Assembly: GCA_035911135.1 (NCBI GenBank)
Contig: JAMHWD010000027.1
Coordinates: 62,001 to 126,000, forward strand
Direction: 5' to 3'
From: JAMHWD01 sp035911135
GTDB lineage: Bacteria; Pseudomonadota; Alphaproteobacteria; Micavibrionales; Micavibrionaceae
DNA length: 64,000 nucleotides
Shown: positions 8,983-18,655 of the stretch, piece by piece
How positions within the stretch are numbered: the first letter of the stretch is position 1
Layout of the letters: every line of letters begins with the position of its first letter
Notes under the pieces: generated by a model
Database searches by the model: none
Seen by the model: the letters and a program-made list of their open reading frames with translations, nothing else
What the model was told of the DNA's origin: nothing
Program-made: the position numbers and the translations under genes

Positions 8983-9495
8983 GTGTTAAAACGCCATATC
9001 GTTGCCATTTTTGCCTGCGCCCTTGTTTTGTCAGGATGTTCGTATTTTCGGGATGAGGAATATATCGAGGTTGAAAAGCCTGCTGATAACGTACAAGGCA
9101 TCGACATGACGACCGGGCAGATGATTGCTGGGCCCGATACGAATGACCTGATCGGCATTGCCGGGCGCGTTGCCGCGCCGGGTGTTGAGATTTACTCGCT
9201 GGAGGAGCCTGCGCCCGATCTGCGCGGCGGCCAGCCTTATCAGGAAACATCACCGGTTTATAACGCTCCTTCGCAGCCCGTTGCTGTACGTAACAGCGCA
9301 AGCGTCGAGGTTTTTCCGCTTGGTGGCCGCGCATACGCGCCAGCCCAGCCAGCGCTGAACCCGCCGCGCGGCGCGCAGCTTTTGAATGCGCCCCAGCCGC
9401 TGGAAGAAAATGACAGGCCCAAGCCTGTAACAGTACGCGGCCCGATGGATGATGATTTCCAGCCTGTGCCAATACAGGAAAATTTTGATAAATAA
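8983..9495 (+). CDS. hypothetical lipoprotein
   Basis: This 170-residue predicted lipoprotein has a signal peptide MLKRHIVAIFACALVLSGC with lipobox LSGC. The rest is Pro/Ala-rich and probably disordered, with no enzyme motif (for example AGRVAAPGVEIYSLEEPAPD). The GTG start is supported by AGGAG at 8968-8972 with 10-base spacing. It lies 16 bases before hom and may share its transcript. The function is unknown. Confidence 0.75.
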   Translation: MLKRHIVAIFACALVLSGCSYFRDEEYIEVEKPADNVQGIDMTTGQMIAGPDTNDLIGIAGRVAAPGVEIYSLEEPAPDLRGGQPYQETSPVYNAPSQPVAVRNSASVEVFPLGGRAYAPAQPALNPPRGAQLLNAPQPLEENDRPKPVTVRGPMDDDFQPVPIQENFDK

Positions 9496-9511
9496 GTAAG
9501 AAGGCGTTTTT

Positions 9512-10810
9512 ATGAGTTCTCCCTTTCGTCTGGCTATTGCGGGTCTGGGCACGGTTGGCGCAGGCGTTGTCAAGATTGTGCAGAATAATGCCGATCTGCT
9601 GACCCAGCGCACCGGACGCAGGATTGAAATCGTGGCCGTATCGGCGCGAGACAAGACGCGCAAGCGCGATGTTGATTTGTCCGCCTATGAATGGTGCGAT
9701 AATCCTATGGATCTGGTGCAGGCTGGCAAGGTTGATACTGTTGTCGAGCTGATAGGCGGATCGGAAGGCATGGCGGCCAACATCGTGCGTAAAAGCCTGG
9801 AAAGCGGCATTTCTGTTGTGACGGCAAATAAAGCCTTGCTGGCGCATCACGGATTCGACATGGCGACGCTGGCGGAGAAAAACAAGGCACAGCTTTGCTA
9901 TGAGGCGGCGGTGGCGGGCGGTATTCCGATTATCAAGGCCCTGCGAGAAGGCTATGCGGCCAATAACGTGCAGGCGATTTACGGCATTCTAAATGGCACT
10001 TGTAATTATATCCTCACGGAAATGCGGGAAACAGGACGCGATTTTAATGACGTGCTGAAAGAGGCGCAGGAGCACGGCTATGCCGAGGCCGACCCCACAT
10101 TCGATGTCGAAGGGATTGATGCCGCGCATAAGCTTTGTATCCTGACCGCGCTGGCCTTTGGTACCAAGCCTGATTTTGCTTCGATGGAAATCACGGGCAT
10201 ACGTCATATCAATGCCACTGATATCGCTTTTGCTGATGAGCTGGGTTACAAAATTAAATTACTTGGTATCGCGCGGCGCGTCGATGGCAAGGTCATCATG
10301 CAGATCATGGAGCCTTGCCTTGTGCCGGAACGCAGCACATTGGGCGCGGTGGATGGCGTTTTCAATGCTGTGCATGTTGAAGGCGACTTTGTAAAAACAG
10401 GCCTTCTTGTTGGGCGCGGCGCGGGCGAGGGGCCAACGGCTTCTGCCGTCATGTCCGATATTATTGATCTGGCGCGCGGTATTCATCACCCGGTATTTGG
10501 CATTGCCTCGGATAAGCTTTCCGATCCTGCATGGATGGATGTAGGCTCCAGCATCAACAGTTACTATGTGCGCCTGAATGTTATTGATAAGCCCGGCGTT
10601 CTGGCTGATGTCTCGGCAATTCTGCGCGACCGCAAAGTCTCGATCGAGGCATTCTTGCAGCGTGGCCGGGACCCCGGACAGCCCGTGCCCATGGTCATGA
10701 CAACGCATGAAACTCTGCACCGCGATATGCTGGCGGCCTGCGATGAAATCGCCAAGCTTGATTGCGTGATGGAAAAACCCTGTTTGATCCCGATTGAAAA
10801 TCTGGAGTAG
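9512..10810 (+). CDS. hom: homoserine dehydrogenase
   Basis: This enzyme reduces aspartate semialdehyde to homoserine, the branch point to threonine and methionine. The 432 residues show the nucleotide-binding GLGTVGAGVV at about 10, the VVTANKALLA and LNGTCNYIL motifs of the catalytic domain, and a C-terminal ACT regulatory domain (DKPGVLADVSAILRDRKVSI) that usually mediates threonine feedback. It is the monofunctional type, without an aspartokinase domain. It heads the conserved hom-glpX-recJ cluster. Confidence 0.97.
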   Translation: MSSPFRLAIAGLGTVGAGVVKIVQNNADLLTQRTGRRIEIVAVSARDKTRKRDVDLSAYEWCDNPMDLVQAGKVDTVVELIGGSEGMAANIVRKSLESGISVVTANKALLAHHGFDMATLAEKNKAQLCYEAAVAGGIPIIKALREGYAANNVQAIYGILNGTCNYILTEMRETGRDFNDVLKEAQEHGYAEADPTFDVEGIDAAHKLCILTALAFGTKPDFASMEITGIRHINATDIAFADELGYKIKLLGIARRVDGKVIMQIMEPCLVPERSTLGAVDGVFNAVHVEGDFVKTGLLVGRGAGEGPTASAVMSDIIDLARGIHHPVFGIASDKLSDPAWMDVGSSINSYYVRLNVIDKPGVLADVSAILRDRKVSIEAFLQRGRDPGQPVPMVMTTHETLHRDMLAACDEIAKLDCVMEKPCLIPIENLE

Positions 10811-10824
10811 AAGGAACAATAACA

Positions 10825-11853
10825 ATGACTGCTCAATCAGCCCGTAAGGAAGATAATACAATGAAAGAAAGCCCTCTTGCCTCCATGGACCGCAATCTCG
10901 CCCTTGAGGTGGTACGCGTGACAGAAGCCGCCGCGCTTGCGGCCTCAATGCTGGTAGGGCGCGGTGATGAAAAGGCGGCAGACGCCGCTGCCGTTGATGC
11001 CATGCGCGCCACGCTGAATTCGCTCAATATTCAAGGCCGTGTTGTCATTGGCGAAGGTGAGCGGGATGAAGCGCCGATGCTCTATATCGGCGAGGAAGTT
11101 GGGACGGGCAAAGGCCCCAAGATTGATATCGCCCTTGATCCGCTTGAAGGGACAACCATTACGGCCAATGGCGGGCCGAACGCGCTGGCCGTAATTGCCA
11201 TGACGGATGAGGGTGGATTTTTGAACGCGCCTGATACCTATATGCAAAAGCTGGCCGTTGGCCCGAATATTGATCCCTCGCTGCTGGATATCGACGCGCC
11301 GCTTGATGATCTGCTGATTAAAATTGCCAAGCAAAAGGGCGGCAAGACAGAAGATTTGATGGTTTGTATTCTTGATCGCCCGCGTCATGAGGATCTGATC
11401 CGTGCGGCCCGTAAGGCGGGATCCCGCATTACGCTTATTCAGGACGGCGATGTCAGTGCCGTGATCGCCACAACCGACCCTTCGACCGGGATTGATGTTT
11501 ATGTTGGCTCCGGCGGTGCGCCGGAAGGCGTTCTGGCCGCCGCTGCTTTGCAATGCACGGGCGGGGCGATGCTGGGGCGTTTGATCTTCCGCAACAATGA
11601 TGAGATTGCCAGAGCAGAGCGCTGCGGTATTACGGATTTGAAACGCATTTATACTACCAATGATCTTGCCAAGCCTGACAATGTAATGTTCGCGGCAACT
11701 GGTGTGACCGATGGTACGATGCTGCGCGGTGTGCGCCGCTATCCGGGCGGTGCAAAAACATCTTCGATCATCATGCGTTCGAAATCCGGTACTTCCCGCC
11801 GCATTGAGGCCACGCATAATTTCGGCCGCAAGGACTGGATAGCCGGGATTTAA
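10825..11853 (+). CDS. glpX: class II fructose-1,6-bisphosphatase
   Basis: GlpX dephosphorylates fructose 1,6-bisphosphate in gluconeogenesis and is a metal-dependent cytoplasmic enzyme. The 342 residues contain GEGERDEAPMLYIGE, DPLEGTT and the GSGGAPEGVLAAAAL and ATGVTDG signatures. An AAGGA box lies 9 bases upstream of the ATG, and an alternative in-frame ATG lies at 10861. It is 14 bases after hom and 3 bases before recJ, so an operon is very likely. Confidence 0.96.
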   Translation: MTAQSARKEDNTMKESPLASMDRNLALEVVRVTEAAALAASMLVGRGDEKAADAAAVDAMRATLNSLNIQGRVVIGEGERDEAPMLYIGEEVGTGKGPKIDIALDPLEGTTITANGGPNALAVIAMTDEGGFLNAPDTYMQKLAVGPNIDPSLLDIDAPLDDLLIKIAKQKGGKTEDLMVCILDRPRHEDLIRAARKAGSRITLIQDGDVSAVIATTDPSTGIDVYVGSGGAPEGVLAAAALQCTGGAMLGRLIFRNNDEIARAERCGITDLKRIYTTNDLAKPDNVMFAATGVTDGTMLRGVRRYPGGAKTSSIIMRSKSGTSRRIEATHNFGRKDWIAGI

Positions 11854-11856
11854 TTC

Positions 11857-13674
11857 ATGGCTGGCGGGGCGTTATTAAATATTGATAGCTCCCTTATGTC
11901 ATGGCGCTGGGCCGCGCCGGATGTCTCGATTGATGAGGCGGCACGCGTAGCGCGGCAATTTGATCTGCCGGAAATTGTGGCTCGCTTTTTACTGGGGCGG
12001 GGGATTGCCGCAGATAAAATTTCCTCATTTTTAAAGCCGACATTAAAAGATGATATGCCTTCGCCATTTCTAATGGCCGGCATGCGTGAGATGGCTGATG
12101 ATATGGCGGGCGCAATTATGGCCGGGCGCAGAATTGCGATTTTTAGCGATTTTGATGTGGACGGCGCGACATCATCGGCCATTCTGTATCGTTTTCTCAA
12201 ATTCTGCGGGATTGAGGCGCCGATATATATTCCGGACCGCCTGAGCGAAGGATACGGCCCGAATACCGGTGCCTTGGCACATCTGAAAGAACAGGGCGCG
12301 GAAATTGTTTTCATGCTGGATTGCGGCACGACAGCCTTTGAGGTCGTGAAGGCGGGCAGGGCGCTAGGGTTGGAGATCATCATCTTCGATCACCATGAAA
12401 CTGAAATTTCCCTGCCCGAAGCCAATCATTTGATCAACCCCAAGCGCAAGGATGATGTGGCTGGTATGTCTATGCTGGCGGCCTGCGGTGTAACATTCAT
12501 GGCGTGCGTGGCCATAAATTCTGCCCTTCGCGATGCAGGATTTTTCAAGGACAGACCTGCGCCGGATTTAAAAAACTTTCTCGATCTTGTGGCGCTGGGG
12601 ACGGTTTGCGATATGGTGCCGCTCACTGATGTAAACCGACTTCTGGTGCGTGCTGGATTTGCCCGTATTCCGCTGACGGATAATGTCGGCCTCAAAAGCC
12701 TGATGGATGTGGCGGGGGTTAAGCCGCCGATCAATACATATCACGCCGGATTTGCGTTGGGGCCGCGCATCAATGCGGGCAGCCGCGTACATAAATCGGA
12801 TCAAGGCGCGAGGCTGCTTAGCACGAATGATCCAAGCGAGGCCAAAGACATTGCATGGCTGCTCAATGATTGTAATGACAAGCGCAAGGCCCTGCAGGCC
12901 GAGATGGAGCGCGAAGCCTTTGCAAAAATTGAGGCCATGGGCCTTGATCAGCATCCCATCATTGTTGTGGATGGCGAGAACTGGCATACAGGCCTTAGCG
13001 GTCTTGTTGCGGGACGTATAAAGGATAAATACGGCAAGCCTACCTGTGTTATTGCTTATGTGGCGGATCTTGAAGGTAATATGGAAGGCCGTGGTTCAGG
13101 TCGTTCAATTTCCGGCATTGATATATCAGCGGCCTTTATCGCGGCCAGACAAGCAGATTTGCTGCTGAAGGGCGGCGGTCATGCCATGGCCGGCGGGTTT
13201 ACGGTTGAGCAGAAGAAACTGGAAGAATTTAAAAATTTTCTCTGCTCTCATGTGCGCGACCAAATGGCCGGAGATCACGAAAAGTCAGCCATGAATATTG
13301 ATGGAATCCTGACCGTCAAAGGTGTGAGTGTATCATTGGCTCAGATGCTGGAAGATACGGTTGGGCCGTTCGGGCAATCCTTTTCAGAGCCTGTTTTTGT
13401 ATTGGCGGATGTCAGGATTATCAGTGCCGATATCAGGGGGGAGAGCCATATCGCCTTACAGATCAGCGATCAGGAGGGCGGGGCACGGATCAAGGCCATG
13501 GCGTTCAAGGCTGTGGGCACACCATTGGGGGATGCCTTGTTGAAACAAGGACGGCAGAGCTTTCATCTGGCTGGATCCATTAAAATCAATGAATGGCAAG
13601 GCCGCCGCAGTGCGGAATTGCATGTGATTGATGGGGCTTTTTCGGATTCCGCGCAGGCCCGTATGAGCGCCTGA
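11857..13674 (+). CDS. recJ: single-stranded-DNA-specific exonuclease RecJ
   Basis: RecJ is a 5'-3' ssDNA exonuclease of recombination and mismatch repair. The 605 residues hold the DHH-family metal motifs: FSDFDVDGATSSA near residue 93, FMLDCGTTA, IIFDHHETE and later NAGSR. The DHHA1 domain motif GGGHAMAGGFTV and a C-terminal OB-like domain follow. No strong ribosome site precedes ATG 11857, and translation may be coupled to glpX. A start at 11896 (ATGTCATGG) is also possible. Confidence 0.95.
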   Translation: MAGGALLNIDSSLMSWRWAAPDVSIDEAARVARQFDLPEIVARFLLGRGIAADKISSFLKPTLKDDMPSPFLMAGMREMADDMAGAIMAGRRIAIFSDFDVDGATSSAILYRFLKFCGIEAPIYIPDRLSEGYGPNTGALAHLKEQGAEIVFMLDCGTTAFEVVKAGRALGLEIIIFDHHETEISLPEANHLINPKRKDDVAGMSMLAACGVTFMACVAINSALRDAGFFKDRPAPDLKNFLDLVALGTVCDMVPLTDVNRLLVRAGFARIPLTDNVGLKSLMDVAGVKPPINTYHAGFALGPRINAGSRVHKSDQGARLLSTNDPSEAKDIAWLLNDCNDKRKALQAEMEREAFAKIEAMGLDQHPIIVVDGENWHTGLSGLVAGRIKDKYGKPTCVIAYVADLEGNMEGRGSGRSISGIDISAAFIAARQADLLLKGGGHAMAGGFTVEQKKLEEFKNFLCSHVRDQMAGDHEKSAMNIDGILTVKGVSVSLAQMLEDTVGPFGQSFSEPVFVLADVRIISADIRGESHIALQISDQEGGARIKAMAFKAVGTPLGDALLKQGRQSFHLAGSIKINEWQGRRSAELHVIDGAFSDSAQARMSA

Positions 13675-13723
13675 GCAAGAAATATCTTGTCATTTTCCAT
13701 TATGTTATAATATAACTTGAGCC

Positions 13724-14164
13724 ATGCAGCGCATTCATAAAACCATAGCATTTGCCGCGATTCTTTCAGAGATTTCGCATGTTTTCTGCTGCGTGCTTCC
13801 CACCATATTCACGGCGCTCAGCCTTCTGGCGGCGGTCGGTATGATCGGGGTTATTCCGTATGAGGTTATATCGGTGCATGAATTTCTGCATGCATGGGAA
13901 TTGCCTATTATCGGTGGTTCCGGGTTGATTTTGGCGATTGGCTGGGCTTTGAGCTATTACAGCTACAGGCTGGATTGCCGCGCTCATGCTGGCTGCGGTC
14001 ATCCGCCTTGCGCGCCTAAGAAAAGCCGGACACAAAAAATCCTGATCGTGGCGACAATATTATTTGCGGTGAATTTATCGGTTTATCTGGTTGTGCATCG
14101 CGGATTGGGCATTACACCCGCGCATCCCGCGCATGAGGCTGCCGTTAGTCATTCTCACGAATGA
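13724..14164 (+). CDS. small Cys/His-rich membrane protein
   Basis: This 146-residue protein is predicted to span the inner membrane three times (about residues 20-42, 60-80 and 100-122). The first helix begins with HVFCCVLP, a CC pair before Pro that recalls metal-handling MerT/MerC-type proteins. A cytosol- or periplasm-facing loop has four more Cys (DCRAHAGCGHPPCAP), and the tail is His-rich (HPAHEAAVSHSHE). A role in metal binding or transport is suggested by composition only. Its 3' end overlaps convergent hisI by 20 bases. Confidence 0.65.
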   Translation: MQRIHKTIAFAAILSEISHVFCCVLPTIFTALSLLAAVGMIGVIPYEVISVHEFLHAWELPIIGGSGLILAIGWALSYYSYRLDCRAHAGCGHPPCAPKKSRTQKILIVATILFAVNLSVYLVVHRGLGITPAHPAHEAAVSHSHE

Positions 14165-14555
14165 CCAGCGCCCCGTCCTTATCCAGTTCCCGGTAAAAGC
14201 AGCTCCTGCGGCCTGTGTGACAGCTTTTTTCATGGCCGCTCGCGGCATCTAGCGGCATATCCACGGCAATCAGGATACAGTCCTGATCACAATCAGTCTT
14301 GAGTGATACTATTTTCTGGGTCTGTCCGCTGGTGGCGCCCTTGTGCCAGATTTCATTCCGGCTGCGCGACCAATAATGGACTTCGCCGGTTTTTATCGTC
14401 ATATCAAGGCTTTGCGCATTCATATAGGCCAGCATCAGTACCGCCCCGTCGCGCGCGCTTGTCACGATGCAGGGAATCAGCCCATCCGCCCCGAATTTGG
14501 GCAAAAAAGCGCTGCCTTCCTCGATTTCGCTCTTGCTAAAGCCTTGATTTGTCAT
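14145..14555 (-). CDS. hisI: phosphoribosyl-AMP cyclohydrolase
   Basis: HisI opens the purine ring of PR-AMP, the third step of histidine synthesis. The 136 residues include MLAYMNAQSL, EVHYWSRSRNEIWHKGATSG, the metal-binding TDCDQDCI and SCHTGRRSCFYR, with the zinc/magnesium ligands in place. It is the monofunctional type, and no other his gene is adjacent. A MazG/HisE-like gene at 57188 is unlinked. Confidence 0.96.
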   Translation of the reverse strand: MTNQGFSKSEIEEGSAFLPKFGADGLIPCIVTSARDGAVLMLAYMNAQSLDMTIKTGEVHYWSRSRNEIWHKGATSGQTQKIVSLKTDCDQDCILIAVDMPLDAASGHEKSCHTGRRSCFYRELDKDGALVIREND

Positions 14556-14658
14556 TTCTTATTGATTTCCTTTGCATTTTTCTATAATGGCTTGTATGGA
14601 TTTCTGCAAACAATAAACGGTTTCTGCTTAAAGAAACGCCTGAAGAAATAACGATTTT

Positions 14659-16041
14659 ATGACATTTGAAGAACTTGGTCTTAATCCCGACATCATGAGG
14701 GCGATCGCCGATTGCGGCTATACATCGCCTACGCCCATTCAGGCCAAGGCCATTCCGCAAATTCTGATGGCGCGTGATGTTGTCGGCCTGGCGCAGACAG
14801 GGACAGGCAAAACGGCCAGCTTTACCTTGCCTATGATTGAAATTCTAAGCGGCGGACGGGCCAAGGCACGCATGCCGCGCTCGTTGATTCTCTCGCCCAC
14901 GCGCGAACTTGCCGCCCAGATTGCGGAAAACTTTGACCTCTATGGCAAATACGGCAATTTGACCAAGGCGCTGCTGGTTGGCGGCGTATCCATGGAAGAT
15001 CAGGTCAAGAAGCTGGAGCGAGGCGTGGATGTCCTGATCGCAACGCCGGGGCGTTTGCTCGATCTATTTGGTCGCGGGAATATCCTCCTTAGTGATATCA
15101 AGATTTTCGTGATCGATGAAGCCGACCGTATGCTGGATATGGGCTTTATTCCGGATATTGAAAAAATTGCCTCGTTAATTCCGCCGATCCGCCAGACACT
15201 TTTGTTCTCGGCCACCATGCCGCCGGAGATCCGCAAATTAACCCAGAAATTCCTGAGTAATCCACGCGAAGTCAGTGTTGATCCGCCTGCCCAGGCCGCC
15301 AAGACCGTCAAGCAGTATGTGGTCAACACATCCCGCAACCGCAAGCGTGATACGCTGGATGCCATCATGAAGAAGGAAGATGTTAAAAACGCCTTTATCT
15401 TCTGTAACCGCAAGCGTGACATTGATGATCTCGCGCGCTGGCTGAAGGGCAAAGGTTACAGCACAGCCGGTCTTCACGGGGATATGGTGCAATCGGCCCG
15501 TACAAAAACACTGGAAGAATTCAAGGGCGGCAAGATTGATCTGCTGGTTTGCAGCGATGTGGCCGCGCGGGGTATTGATATTGACGGCGTTTCGCATGTG
15601 TTCAATTTTGATGTGCCGATGAGCGCTGATGATTACGTTCACCGTATTGGCCGTACAGGACGGGCTGGCAAGGAAGGTCATGCCTGGATGCTGGCCACGC
15701 CGGAAGATGAAAAATTCATGATGGCGATCGAGAAGCTGACAAAGCAGAAAATTGAAGTGGCCAATATTTCTGGCGGCACGGCTCAGCCTGCTTCTGACAA
15801 GGCGCCTAGGGAATCTGTCGAGCGTCCAAAGCGAGAACATGAAGGCCGCGGCAGAAACGAGCGCAATGACCACCGCGATCAACGTGACCACAAAGGTCGC
15901 CGCGATCACAACGATGCCAGAAATAACGCAAGGCCCCATGATCAAGAGCGCAAGGCCGCAAGCAAGCCGCGTGAAGAAGATGATGCATCTGTCACGGGTT
16001 TTGGTGACGATATGCCGTCTTTCTTTTCACATAAAAACTAA
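14659..16041 (+). CDS. rhlE: DEAD-box RNA helicase, RhlE-like
   Basis: This is an ATP-dependent RNA helicase of 460 residues. The Q motif (GYTSPTPIQ), motif I AQTGTGKT, PTRELAAQ, motif II DEADRMLDMGF, SATMP, and motif VI HRIGRTGRAG are all present in order. A charged low-complexity tail from about residue 385 is rich in Arg, Asp, His and Asn (repeated HRD/RRDHND), typical of RNA-binding tails. It is likely involved in ribosome assembly or mRNA decay at low temperature. The precise RhlE subgroup is an inference. Confidence 0.9.
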   Translation: MTFEELGLNPDIMRAIADCGYTSPTPIQAKAIPQILMARDVVGLAQTGTGKTASFTLPMIEILSGGRAKARMPRSLILSPTRELAAQIAENFDLYGKYGNLTKALLVGGVSMEDQVKKLERGVDVLIATPGRLLDLFGRGNILLSDIKIFVIDEADRMLDMGFIPDIEKIASLIPPIRQTLLFSATMPPEIRKLTQKFLSNPREVSVDPPAQAAKTVKQYVVNTSRNRKRDTLDAIMKKEDVKNAFIFCNRKRDIDDLARWLKGKGYSTAGLHGDMVQSARTKTLEEFKGGKIDLLVCSDVAARGIDIDGVSHVFNFDVPMSADDYVHRIGRTGRAGKEGHAWMLATPEDEKFMMAIEKLTKQKIEVANISGGTAQPASDKAPRESVERPKREHEGRGRNERNDHRDQRDHKGRRDHNDARNNARPHDQERKAASKPREEDDASVTGFGDDMPSFFSHKN

Positions 16042-16113
16042 TTTTTTGTCATTGAAATAACTAAAATTTCTGGCGCTTTGGGCTTCGCAAAGCTCGGGGA
16101 AATGTGTAATCTC

Positions 16114-16168
16114 TTCACTGATTTTTTATACGGTGGGCTGATGGAAAACAGCGCGCCAAATCAGTGAA
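16114..16168. repeat. 11-bp perfect inverted repeat in the lptD leader
   Basis: TTCACTGATTT at 16114-16124 is exactly complementary to AAATCAGTGAA at 16158-16168, with 33 bases between. The right arm ends 9 bases before the lptD ATG at 16178. A looped leader RNA or a paired operator are both possible. No T-run follows. Confidence 0.5.
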
Positions 16169-16177
16169 TTGGAATCA

Positions 16178-18637
16178 ATGCGTATCTCTTCTGGTATCAT
16201 GGCGGTTGTAAGTCTGGCGGCAACAGTTTTTGCGCGCCCCGCGCATGCACAAATGCTGACAGGCTTTTCGGATAATCCCGCACGAGCGCCTCTGACTGCG
16301 CCAGCGCCTGTGGCCGAACCCTATAAGGCAGAAAAATCTCCATCGCTTTTCCAGCAGGCTGGCGGCAATGATGATCAGGGCCAAGTAAACAAACCATCTA
16401 CAGTTTTTATGCCTTCGCCGGATGCGCCAAATCAGGTAACCGGGCTTTTGACGGGCCAATCGGCCTTTCCGGCCGTAGATACCAGCGAAAATGCGCCGCC
16501 CGTAGATTTACAGGCTGATAATCTCCAGCATGATGACAAGACCCGGATCATTACCGCATCGGGTAATGTGGTTATGGTTCAGGAAGGGCGCATTCTGCGC
16601 GCTGATAAAATCACCTATGACGTGAAGGCTGATAAGGTTATTGCCAGCGGCAATGTCGTTTTAAACGAGGAAAATGGTGATATTCATACAGCCGAGCAGG
16701 TTGAATTCACTCAGTCCATGAAAAACGGATTTGTGAATGGTTTGCGGACATTTCTGGCGGATGGGTCGCGGTTTACGGCTGCGAACGGGGAACGCAAGGA
16801 AGCTAAAAAGACTATCATGAATGTGGCGGCTTACACCCCTTGCGAGCCATGTAAGAATAATCCTGATGATGTGGTCTGGCAGATCAAGGCTTCTGAAGTA
16901 ACATATCATGAAGATGAGCACCGCATTTCCTACGATAATGCGCGTTTTGAGCTTTACGGCATTCCCATTGCCTATACGCCGTATTTCTCACATGCTGATG
17001 GCACAATTGAGCAAAAAAGCGGCTTTCTGACTCCTTCATTTGGTCTGGATAGCGAAATGGGTGCCAGCGTTGGCTCGTCCTATTACTGGGCGATTGCGCC
17101 GGATATTGATGCGACAGTGGGCCTTACAGCGTATTCAGATGAAAATCCGCTGCTGACAGGGCAATGGCGCAAACGCTGGAATGAAGCCTCGGCTGTGCTG
17201 GATGGCGGGATTACCTATTCCGAGCGCACAGACAGCGAGGCCGGGGTAGATGTAACGCAGGAAGCCGAGATGCGCGGTCATATGTTTGGCGATATTTTGT
17301 GGGATATGAATGATAAATGGCGCAGCGGCGCAATCATTGCGTTTGCTTCTGATGATCAGTATTTGCGTCAGTATGATTTTTCGTCGGAAGATGTTTTGGA
17401 GAGCCAGTTATATGCCGAGCGTTTTTCCGGGCGTAATTACGCATCCGGTCGCCTGATATCTTTTCAGGACGTGCGTGTGCGTGAGGAGCAGGTGGAGCAG
17501 CCTGCTATTCTGCCTGAAATCGAGGCCTCTTTTATCGGCGAGCCGGGCGGTGTTCCTGTGATTGGCGGCAGATGGGACATGAAAACATCCATGCTGGGCC
17601 TGCACCGTGAAGGTGATGATCAGGACGTGGCGCGATACAGTATTGAAGGTGGCTGGAACAGAAGGCTTATTTCGAATACAGGATTGCTGACCAGTTTTGA
17701 TGCGCGGGTGCATGGCGATTTGTATCACACGCGCGATGCAGATCTGGTTGTCGCAAGGGCGGGTGATGAAGATGATATTACGCAAACGCGCGTCTATCCG
17801 CAGCTCCATATCCAAAGCAGCTACCCGCTTGCCAAGGAACATGAAAGGTTTCAAAGCGTCATTGAGCCGATTGTATCATTTACCGCCGTCCCCAATCTTG
17901 ATGTGGAAGAAGATATCCCGAATGAAGATTCTCAGGATGTGCAGATTGATGCCAGCAACCTGTTTGAAGCCAATCGCTTTCCCGGTCTGGACCGCGTTGA
18001 AGATAAAACACGCCTGACATATGGCTTGCGTACAGGCCTTTATGGCTATCAGGGTAGTGGTTTGAGTGTATTTATGGGCCAAAGCCGGCGCTTTGATGAG
18101 GATGATAACCCATTCCCTGAAGGGTCAGGCCTTAGCACGCAGGAATCGGATTACGTGGGCGAAATAAATGCCAATTACTTTGACAGCATGCTGCTGAATT
18201 ATCGCATTCAGCTGGCTTCTGAAAATCTGGCCTCCGAGCGGCATGAGGTTGATTATCTGATTGATCTGGAGCGCTTCAAATTTGGCACGCGCTATCTCTT
18301 TGCGAAAGGGCTTGAGGGGACAGGCATTAATGAAAGCCGCGAGCAGATCGAGGCCGATATAGCGTATTCCTTTACACCGCAATGGCGCGCATCAGCCGGC
18401 GCTACACAGGATCTTGGTTTTGATCCGGGGCTTCGCAAAGCCTATCTTGGGATAGATCATTTCGGCCAGTGTCTTTCATGGGGATTAACTGCAGAACGTA
18501 ATCTGACGGATGATGCTTCCGGCGATAGCGGAACAGAGGTTTTGCTAAGAATTGGCTTGAAAAACCTCGGAGAGTTTCAGGCATCCGGAATTGAATTCAG
18601 CAATTCCAGCGATAGCAATGATAACGACAATGACTAG
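16178..18637 (+). CDS. lptD: LPS-assembly protein LptD
   Basis: LptD is the outer-membrane beta-barrel that, with LptE, inserts LPS into the outer leaflet. It has about 819 residues with a signal peptide ending near ARPAHA. An N-terminal OstA/LptA-like jellyroll follows (LQADNLQHDDKTRIITASGNVV, YDVKADKVIASGNVVL), then a large barrel. A CxxC (CEPC) precedes the barrel and a Cys lies near the C terminus (FGQCLSWGL), matching the disulfides of the family. A TTG at 16169 is in frame, but ATG 16178 gives the better signal peptide. It is not next to surA, pdxA, ksgA or lptFG as in many relatives. Confidence 0.92.
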   Translation: MRISSGIMAVVSLAATVFARPAHAQMLTGFSDNPARAPLTAPAPVAEPYKAEKSPSLFQQAGGNDDQGQVNKPSTVFMPSPDAPNQVTGLLTGQSAFPAVDTSENAPPVDLQADNLQHDDKTRIITASGNVVMVQEGRILRADKITYDVKADKVIASGNVVLNEENGDIHTAEQVEFTQSMKNGFVNGLRTFLADGSRFTAANGERKEAKKTIMNVAAYTPCEPCKNNPDDVVWQIKASEVTYHEDEHRISYDNARFELYGIPIAYTPYFSHADGTIEQKSGFLTPSFGLDSEMGASVGSSYYWAIAPDIDATVGLTAYSDENPLLTGQWRKRWNEASAVLDGGITYSERTDSEAGVDVTQEAEMRGHMFGDILWDMNDKWRSGAIIAFASDDQYLRQYDFSSEDVLESQLYAERFSGRNYASGRLISFQDVRVREEQVEQPAILPEIEASFIGEPGGVPVIGGRWDMKTSMLGLHREGDDQDVARYSIEGGWNRRLISNTGLLTSFDARVHGDLYHTRDADLVVARAGDEDDITQTRVYPQLHIQSSYPLAKEHERFQSVIEPIVSFTAVPNLDVEEDIPNEDSQDVQIDASNLFEANRFPGLDRVEDKTRLTYGLRTGLYGYQGSGLSVFMGQSRRFDEDDNPFPEGSGLSTQESDYVGEINANYFDSMLLNYRIQLASENLASERHEVDYLIDLERFKFGTRYLFAKGLEGTGINESREQIEADIAYSFTPQWRASAGATQDLGFDPGLRKAYLGIDHFGQCLSWGLTAERNLTDDASGDSGTEVLLRIGLKNLGEFQASGIEFSNSSDSNDNDND

Positions 18638-18655
18638 GCGCAAGGCGGCCATTAC

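Noticed and set aside
8966..9850. 294-codon frame antisense to the lipoprotein and hom
   Set aside because: Arg/His/Gln-rich translation typical of a shadow frame, and it covers the start of a certain hom gene.
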